DNA of 64,000 nucleotides from Apoda limacodes (taxonomy: Eukaryota; Arthropoda; Insecta; Lepidoptera; Limacodidae), in the NCBI GenBank assembly GCA_946406115.1, contig OX291552.1, positions 2,604,001-2,668,000 on the forward strand, given 5' to 3'. The translations under genes were made by a program, and so were the position numbers. Below the pieces are notes generated by a model that had not been told where the DNA came from, did no database searches, and saw only the letters and a program-made list of their open reading frames with translations. Of the stretch, positions 57,005-64,000 are shown one piece after another. The number at the start of each line of letters is the position of its first letter. The stretch's first letter is position 1.

Positions 57005-57097
57005 ATATTTTTTACAGTCGGTTCAGTAGTTACAGTTGCATTACCAAGTATTTAAAAACAAACAAACTTTACCCCTTTATAATATTAGTATAGATTT
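57005..57097 (+). repeat. Family B 3' fragment
   Basis: 'acagtcggttcagtagttac' and 'ccctttataatattagtata' are the closing blocks of family B. Confidence 0.65.
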
Positions 57098-57910
57098 AAA
57101 TTTAAATGCAGTGTAGTGTGTGAAGGCTCTTCTCTTTATTATTTTTTAAAATATCATCATTTTTTACAGCGTTTTCGGTCAGATACGAAATTACGTAAGT
57201 TATAAGTATTCCTACTGATCGAAGACGCTTTAAGTGAAGCAAAGTATTACAAATTTTTTTTTTTTTTTTTTATTTCTTATTATTTTTATTAAATGATTGA
57301 AGAATATTAAAAACCTAAAAGTTCTGCAATAAAGTATAGTAATTCTAACAATATATATACTGGGTACCCTCAATTATGAATGAGCCATCTTTTTTTAGCG
57401 GTCGACATTTTGGAACCACAAGTTTATATTAATGATCGTCCGAGTGAGAAATTATAAGTTTATGTAAGTTTTGCACCAATTATGTAATCCTCGTGCTTGT
57501 GAGTTTGAATACTTTTGAACCTGTCAACTTCGGCTTCAAGGCGAAGAACCATCACTCGGCCAGCCAAGGGCCCAATCTTTTTCCTTGTATGGAAAAGCCT
57601 GATCCCCTGTATTATTCAAAAAAAGTCGAATAGATGACGCAATAAAATGCAACATCATAAATAATAGGTACATAATTAGGTCATTAGATTTCAGCCCTAG
57701 CCGCCAAGTAAAGATGTAATTGAGCCAAGTGTAATGTATGTAATAATGACCATGTCTTACGCGTTTCATACGACATTTTTAACAGACTTGGAAAATTAAT
57801 AATAGAACAATATAACACAACAACTATACTCATATAAATATTCGTGAAAAATGGCACTCGAATTTCTTTTCTCATGTGCCGTGTACGTGGAAGTATAAAT
57901 ACTTTCTCTT
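57098..57910. other. No recognised feature
   Basis: AT-rich with a long T-run at 57255-57270. Short minus-strand frames at 57536-57875 lack domains. Confidence 0.45.
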
Positions 57911-58058
57911 ATACCTTTAAACGTGCAATTATTGTATATATATATAATCAAAAAATCACTCACTCAATAAAAAAAATTATTTTACCGACACAGCAACACT
58001 AAAGCTACTTGACAATAGATGGCGTTTTTTTTAAAAAAACGAGCGAAGTCCAAGTACT
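57911..58058 (+). repeat. Family C repeat, internally deleted
   Basis: It starts 'atacctttaaacgtgcaatt' and ends 'acttgacaatagatggcgtt' ... 'aaaaacgagcgaagtcca', as at 27973-28277, but lacks about 150 bp of the interior. Confidence 0.8.
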
Positions 58059-58624
58059 AATTGAAGTAAACTTACTGGCTACCAATATTTTGTTGATTTT
58101 TTTAAATAATATGTGGTTTTACGCACTAGTGCGATTATGAAAAGTACAAAGGCAACGCGTGTATAATAAGCTGTAATACTAAACCTAAAGGCGGTGCAGT
58201 AGGTCTCTTTACGAACAAGTGTGTTTAAAATTATATATGAATGCTGTTCGTGAATAATCATAATTCTCCTATAAATATGTATGTGTGGAATGGTTTTATG
58301 TTATGTAAGACGTTAGTATATGGGTAGGTTGTTTATCTATTATTCAATCGTCGCAAACACTACATCTGTATATTTAGCGGTACATTGCCCTGCGCCCTGA
58401 AGGTCATCAGATGTCTAGTAGTTGCAAACAGCGTTGTAAACAAACTGTTTACAATTTCCTTGTGTTTGGATATAATCCAAATTCGGTTTTTGGTAGAGTT
58501 TGTGGCAAGTCATCTAGCGTTTTTGTAGCACTCGACAACTTACTGTAGGTCAATGTTTCTATGTTATTTGCGATTAATGCCTAGGCACTGGCTCAGTGGG
58601 CACTTCAGCTAAGGTGAATATCTC
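58059..58624. other. No recognised feature
   Basis: AT-rich, non-coding. Confidence 0.45.
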
Positions 58625-58830
58625 ATAGTTGACCAAGTAGCGCAGCGGTTGGAATGTTCTGTTAAAGGCCCAGAATTCTACCTTTTTTGTAGAAGTTGTA
58701 TTGAAACTGGTTTATGCCCGCTACGGCGATAGGCCAACCAGTCACCACCTATCACGTGTTGGCCCTAACTATGAACTTTGTTATTCCTCTGAGCATCTCT
58801 TATAGGTGACAAGTGTCGTGTTGTTATTTT
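58625..58830 (+). mobile_element. Probable tRNA-derived SINE
   Basis: 'aagtagcgcagcggttggaa' (from 58639) is a good A box with flanks. The body 'gcccgctacggcgataggcc' ... 'ataggtgacaagtgtcgtgt' resembles a lepidopteran SINE body. A B box is not clear. Confidence 0.45.
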
Positions 58831-60059
58831 ATTTTCATATCTTATAGTATTTCTCGATTGGGTTTTCCTGCTTAGCTAAAATCTGAACCAAATATAATAT
58901 GTACTATTCCCGTCCCATCAACGACGAATTCGTTAGACATTTTAAAAGATCCGATTTAATAGAAGGTTTCAGAGAACCAAAATTAGATAAGGCAGTTGGA
59001 TAAAATTGATTCTCATGAGCATAGAAGTCGTCCAAATATCCTGTTCTACGTTCATTTGTATCAATATAAATTTTGCTAAATATACTGCAATCGTTCCTTA
59101 GTCCCGCAATTTTCGGTTTAGTTTTGTAATCAGTTTTAACAATAGTAGTTGAAAGGAGTGTATTAATTTAGTCTTATTGGTTGTTGCTTATATTTTTTTG
59201 TGATCTGGACTTTTTTTCTACCTACCTGATATTTAGCCTTCGAACTATGAGCGGAGTACAATAGCAAAACTGAGTTTGTATTCTATATATTTTGTATGAA
59301 AAACCAACTTATCTTTATAATTAAAGTTTTTGGAAAAAAATATCAACAATTTTTTTTTGTTTATTTTTATATTCCATTAATATTTTATGGAAAACTGTAA
59401 CTTAGTCTAAAATTATACTTACGTCCTACGTAGGACTCCATGTAAGCTTGCGTGAGATTTACAGATCGATTAATACATTGGCCGCCGTCGAGCGCTGTCC
59501 CGTATCATGTCTGATTTTCTTATGTAATTATATATTTTTTATCAAGTTAAACGTTGTTTACGATACTATTTTTTTTATTTCAGAAAAATCAGCATTTTTG
59601 AAGATACAGAAATTCTAATTTTTATATATTCGTAAAATTGTAAGAAACTCTGAAATGAATTCCTCGTTCTCAATTTATAAACAACTGATACCATATTCGA
59701 GGTGCTAGGTAAAGATAAGCTAATATGAGTTTTTATCTGCAGCGCGGTGGTGAAATACTTTAAGCAATACTGGGTTGTCTCATGGACTCAGTCTACCTTT
59801 CTTCATACATTGTCGAGCAATACAAACATATCTATTACATATATTAGGTTGTGTGTGGACTGCAGCTCACTCAGTGACTGGCTGGAACACTGGTCTTCGG
59901 GAAACTTCGTTTTTCGTCGCAAACTGTTATGCATTCTTTGGGGTCGCAAACCTTGAAATTGTATAAGTATAATTCAATGTTTTTCACGTAATTTTTTTTT
60001 AGTTTTAAAGAAAAAAAATTTAAATCAGTTTCTAACAGTAGGTATTAACGAATTATTCT
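58831..60059. other. No recognised feature
   Basis: About 1.2 kb. The sequence is AT-rich except 59760-59960, where two overlapping 60-70 codon frames show no recognisable domain. A perfect short palindrome 'gtcctacgtaggac' is near 59425. Confidence 0.45.
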
Positions 60060-60096
60060 TGGTGCGCGAGTCCGACTCGCACTTGACCGGTTTTAT
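60060..60096 (-). repeat. Family A 5' end, minus strand
   Basis: 'ggtgcgcgagtccgactcgc' followed by 'acttgaccggtttt' is the reverse complement of the family A start. Confidence 0.8.
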
Positions 60097-60486
60097 TTTT
60101 TATAATAACCTTTTCCTGACATTTTTAAACACAACGAACAGCCGTTTTTAATTAAAGCTCCGCCATACATGTGGAAATCGATTTTTATTTATTAAATTTT
60201 TTTTTTCACTCAAAAGTCTGTCCTTACTCAAAAGTCGCTACACAAAGGTTGACTGGCAAAGATCGCTATATAGGTATAGCGACAATACCACGCAATAGTA
60301 ATATTTATTTGTGATTATCAATTTCTGCAGTAAAGTGTGTTAATTTAACTACTTGAACAAGTTTTTACTTGCTATGATTAAAAAATGACAATTTTCCTGT
60401 AAGATGTAAAAAGAGGATGATGAAATATGATGATAATTAAAATATGTCGGAAAAAATCATGCCGATGTATGTATGTATATAAAGAC
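60097..60486. other. No recognised feature
   Basis: AT-rich. Confidence 0.4.
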
Positions 60487-60826
60487 ATACTAGCTGGTCT
60501 AGCAGACGTTGTTCTGACTGATCTGATCTGAGTTGATGTGATATAGCGTCATCTCTCACAACAAAGAGGTAGCTATTACCCGCGCGGGTTTCTATCAGAT
60601 ACTTATCCAATCCGGACATGTTCATGACGATAAACTGACTTACACCGCCATCTGTTAGAAATGTATGGAACTATTAGCCGGCGCGCGCCATGTAGTATGT
60701 CTTTATATACATAATTCTACTGTACGTGTGTATGTCACTGTACTCCTCCTAAACGGCTGGACCGATTTGAATGACTTTTTTTGTATGCGTTTAGGTGGCG
60801 CCCTGGATAGCTTAGATTCAGTATGG
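60487..60826 (+). repeat. Family D dispersed repeat
   Basis: It opens 'tactagctggtctagcagac' + 'gttgttctgac', continues 'gcgtcatctctcacaacaaa', 'ccgccatctgttagaaatg' and 'ctcctaaacggctggaccga', and ends 'ggtggcgccctggatagctt'. I recall these blocks from a common lepidopteran element of uncertain class, possibly Helitron-like. The Jockey-type LINE tail follows directly. Confidence 0.75.
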
Positions 60827-60900
60827 AGTTCTTCAAGAAAGAAGTTATTAGACTTCTGAAGGATCGGCAACGCGCGAGTGATACCCCTAGTGTTGCAATC
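60827..60900 (+). mobile_element. Jockey-type LINE 3' end fragment
   Basis: 'gagttcttcaagaaagaagt' encodes FFKKEV, followed by 'ggatcggcaacgcgcgagtg' and 'ctagtgttgcaa'. The distal tail is missing. It is the fifth plus-strand tail of this family in the window. Confidence 0.75.
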
Positions 60901-61189
60901 AACGCGCAGCCAAAACCAAAGTTGATAGAGATGTAAAATTCAGAATACGTCCTTTGGTGGTGTAGGGAAGTATTAAGAAATATCGTTATTCCGCACTTAA
61001 AGGAAGGGGTTTAAATTGATAACAAAGGTCAATAATTATAGGTGCTTTATAGTTTAATACTAGTAGATTTTGTTATTATATATTAGCCAATACGGGTTTC
61101 AATGTTTTAGTTCTCGTCGCGTTAATGTAGTGACTGGTCCCCTGTACCAGCTGAAAGGACAGAAAGTAACATAAAGTACTGTTATCCCA
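60901..61189. other. No recognised feature
   Basis: Mixed composition, no repeat recognised. Confidence 0.4.
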
Positions 61190-61268
61190 GTTAATCAACG
61201 GGTTCCTGTAGGAATCCTACGGCTAAAACCGAAAGCCACGCGGGCGAAGCCGCAGAAAAAGCTAGACT
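61190..61268 (+). repeat. Family B terminal fragment
   Basis: 'caacgggttcctgtaggaat', 'aagccacgcgggcgaagccg' and 'cagaaaaagctag' match the family B end. Confidence 0.65.
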
Positions 61269-61477
61269 TATTGTATTTTAATAGGTTTCTAAGTTTTCTC
61301 AACAATCTTAAATATTTACTTATTAAAATATTTTTATACTACCTTTATTGCACAAAGTATTGTTTTATGTAAGTTTTATTATTTGAATTTTTTTATGTTT
61401 TATTATTATCTAAAACTGAATCTGATAATGTTACGTTTTTAACAAGAAATACTTAGACATATCTATTACAATGTATA

Positions 61478-61702
61478 TACTAATATAATAAAGCTGTTTT
61501 TTTGTTTGAACGCGCCAATCTCTTAAACTAAATTTGAAATATTATTTTTGGATTTGTTAACCAAATTAATGAGTACCTTTCTCAAATCATAGTCTATTTG
61601 ATATTATGTTACGTCCCTTAGCTGAACAGAAATAACCCTAAGCAAAAACGAAATATTAGCGCGTGCTAGGGATGCGATGGGGAAAGTCGGATCAGCTAGT
61701 AT
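61478..61702 (+). repeat. Family B-like repeat
   Basis: 'actaatataataaagctgtt' + 'tttttgtttgaacgcgccaa' opens it and 'gggaaagtcggatcagctag' closes it. This order is typical of a common lepidopteran repeat. Confidence 0.75.
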
Positions 61703-61861
61703 ATTATCCTGCCTGTGATGTTTTCCCCCGAGAACTATACTTATCCGATGTAAATGTTCTTTTTTTTAAAATTATACTAACGTTTTCTGGCCAGGTTTAA
61801 GAATAAATTTTGGTTACATAAATACGAAATTTTCAGTGTCGGTAATAGTTAATTATATCGC

Positions 61862-62290
61862 AAAAACTGGCCAAGTGCGAGTCGGACTCGCGCACGAACG
61901 GTTCCGCGTATAATTGTCTATAAAACGGCAAAAAAATCACGTTTTTTGTATGGGGGCCCCCCCTTAAATATTTTTTTATTTATATTTAATTATTTAGTTT
62001 TGAATATATAACTTAATATTCTGTGAATATTTCAAGCGTCTACTTGTTGCCGTTAGCAATATCTAGCAAAAACAATCAAAAAAATCACGTTTGTTGTATG
62101 GGAGCCCCCTTAAATATTTATTTTATTCTGTTTTTTAGTATTTGTGTTATAGCGGATACAGAAATATATCATCTGTGAAAATTTCAACTGTCTAACTCGG
62201 TGAGATACAGTCTGGTGACAGACGGACGGACAGCGAAGTCTTAGTAATATGGTCCCGTTTTATACCCTTTGGGTACGGAACCCTAAAAAA
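61862..62290 (+). repeat. Family A dispersed repeat, complete short form
   Basis: 5' end 'aaaaactggccaagtgcgag' + 'tcggactcgcgcacgaacgg'; 3' end 'ccctttgggtacggaaccct'. Internal blocks: 'cacgttttttgtatggg' twice (61936, 62085), 'gacagacggacggacagcga' and 'gtcttagtaatatggtcccg'. The duplicated block gives an internal repeat of about 145 bp. Non-coding. Confidence 0.9.
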
Positions 62291-62339
62291 GACGCGGTCG
62301 TTGCGACGAGTACGTCTACAATAGATAATACAATATTAA

Positions 62340-62432
62340 ATTACTATACTCCATAGAGTTGCCGCACGAATCCCACGCCGATAATTAAGTGCAGGCGGAG
62401 CTGCGATCAAAAGGTAGTCATATATGAACTAC
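62340..62432 (+). repeat. Family B terminal fragment
   Basis: 'gagttgccgcacgaatccca' + 'cgccgataatt', then 'aggcggagctgcgatcaaaa' and 'ggtagtc' resemble the family B end. Confidence 0.65.
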
Positions 62433-62479
62433 CACATAGTTAAAGTTTTTCCTTTGTGTATAGGATTGTGTAACAATCT

Positions 62480-62690
62480 ATATCCGTGTAAATGTTTTAA
62501 GTGCGAAAGTAACTCTGTCTCTCCGTCTGTTACCTCTTCCGCTTAAGCTGCTGTACCGATTAAGATGAAACTTAACAAGGAGATAGTTTGAGTCCCGGGG
62601 AAGGATATAGGCTACTTGAAAACGTTAAATGTGAGTAGGTTTTTTTTCTATAATTGAGGAGTTGCCGTTGAAAGCTAGTTCTTAGTCAGT
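62480..62690 (+). repeat. Family B dispersed repeat
   Basis: 'gcgaaagtaactctgtctct', 'gtctgttacctcttccgctt', 'accgattaagatgaaactta' and 'gtcccggggaaggatatagg' run parallel to the reverse complement of 1745-1962. With the preceding fragment it forms a head-to-tail pair. Confidence 0.75.
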
Positions 62691-64000
62691 TTCATATTAT
62701 TAACTATTCTTTTTGAGTTTTAACTTGACGATGAAACTAATCAGTAAATATTCCTGGACATTTTACTTAGCATATCAGATCCAAAACTAAGCCAGGCTAG
62801 TACTGTAGATTCCAGACAGCTAAATGATTTGCAAAATACTTTTTTTTGTAGGTAAATACTTATATAATAAAAATGAAATTGTTTTTATTGTTATCTATTT
62901 TATAGGTATAACCATTTTTTACAACTAGGTTAGATTAGCACTAAAGCTAAAGCTCAACATTAATCTTTTATTTATAAGTCTCTCCAAAAAGCAAATAACT
63001 CTTCAATTGCTATTAGAAAATATGTTACAAACAAAAAGTTTTTCCAAGAAAAAAATAGTTATACAGGAAGAGTTTAATAATGGCACGTTATATTTCCGTT
63101 ACAAGAAAAAACAGTTTTAAAAAGTGTTTTAAATCCCTATCAATAAAGTGCTTTTGAATTTGCAACGTTGGCAACACTCGTTTATATGTAAAGCCGCCAC
63201 TGCACTACATTTACGATTTCCACTTTTTACCTCTTTTGTCCATGTTCTACAGCTACTTTGTATGGTGTCAGTCCAAGCGGAAAAAGTTTTTCGTGAATGC
63301 TTAGGACTATCTGTCTCTTTTTGAGCATTAAACGAATGAAAGTGATAGATATATTATGATAAAAATTTATAGTTTTCTAAAGACAGTACTAAAGTGATAT
63401 TGTTTAAACTTTTATTTCCAATGCTCGATAAATTATAAAATATTTAGTATCATATAAATGTTTAATTAGCATAACGGATATTATTTACGTATCACATTTG
63501 AATTAAAAAGTAATAATATATGTTTTAAAAGAAAAGCAGAGACGTAGTTAAAACTTGTATACTGTGTTTCCTTTAAATTTAAAAACTTATATTAATGTCA
63601 CTCAGCTTTTAATAGCTTTTGAAAACCAATATTTTTCGTATTAAGGTGTCTAATCATGCTGCCACAAAAATATTTAATTTAAAATCAACATTTAATTGTA
63701 TTCCTGAATGGAAAATTTTAAAAAGTATTTTTTTTTAATAAATAAAAACTCACACAATTTTAATATATTATTTTCTTATCTGTTTTACTCGTAGTAACAA
63801 GAAATGTTTATGTCTGTCTTAATACTAGTGTATGTATTAAAAGAGGTACGCTACGTACTATTATTTTTTAACTAGGATTAAAAAAAAATTGGAATAACAG
63901 CAGTTTTATTAAAAAAATGTTACTTTCATATTATTATTTATTTATAATGTTTGATGTCAGAAGAAAAGCTAAACACTAATGATTCAAGTATTCTAGAAAA
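62691..64000. other. No recognised feature to window end
   Basis: About 1.3 kb of strongly AT-rich DNA. No repeat, open frame or motif was recognised. Confidence 0.5.

Overview
The window reads as nuclear DNA of a moth or butterfly (Lepidoptera). By eye it is strongly A+T-rich, it has no gene-dense or operon-like organisation, and the only long protein-coding signals are decayed non-LTR retrotransposons. The assignment rests on recalled repeat families that are widespread in Lepidoptera: the GTGCGAGTCGGACTCGCGCA ... TACGGAACCCT family (family A below), the element ending in ACGCGGGCGAAG...AGAAGCTAGT and TTTATAATATTAGTATGGAT (family B), the element ending in ACGAGCGAAGCTCGGTCTTCC (family C), tRNA-derived SINEs, and a Jockey-type LINE with the 3' tail CGCTTACCATCAGGTGG. 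The species cannot be named from sequence alone. No complete host gene was found; the window is best seen as intergenic or long-intron DNA.

Layout. 1-9 kb: family A and B copies, a broken Jockey-type LINE (2461-3409), a ~61 bp degenerate tandem array, a tRNA-derived SINE (4784-5045), a MITE (5498-5955) and a large inverted repeat with homopolymer G/C arms (6598-7286). 9-13 kb: a 16-unit, 36 bp minisatellite, an exact triple 26 bp repeat and a minus-strand RTE fragment (12764-13185). 14-22 kb: four family A/B copies, a G-rich island (about 14935-15190), split 25 bp repeats, the 3' end of a second Jockey-type LINE (20825-21235) and a 17 bp GC-rich array. 22-34 kb: mostly unassigned AT-rich DNA, with hairpins, SINEs, family C and one possible coding exon (31792-31957). 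34-43 kb: a promoter-like cluster (34625-34960), LINE tails, and family A/B and SINE fragments. 43-50 kb: inverted-repeat elements, a 13 bp array (47528-47724), a family A copy nested inside another (48478-49497), and CpG-rich patches. 50-53 kb: the main coding feature, a near full-length but dead RTE-clade LINE with endonuclease and reverse transcriptase domains. 53-64 kb: two palindromic elements, family A-D copies, and a quiet AT-rich end.

The parts do not form a pathway. They are a record of repeated transposition: autonomous LINEs (Jockey-type and RTE) now dead, SINEs and small non-autonomous elements that relied on other machinery, and later local rearrangements such as tandem expansion, snap-back duplication and nested insertion. 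The most informative single event is a 51 bp in-frame inverted duplication inside the RTE endonuclease. Family names and Lepidoptera-wide distribution come from recalled knowledge, not a search.
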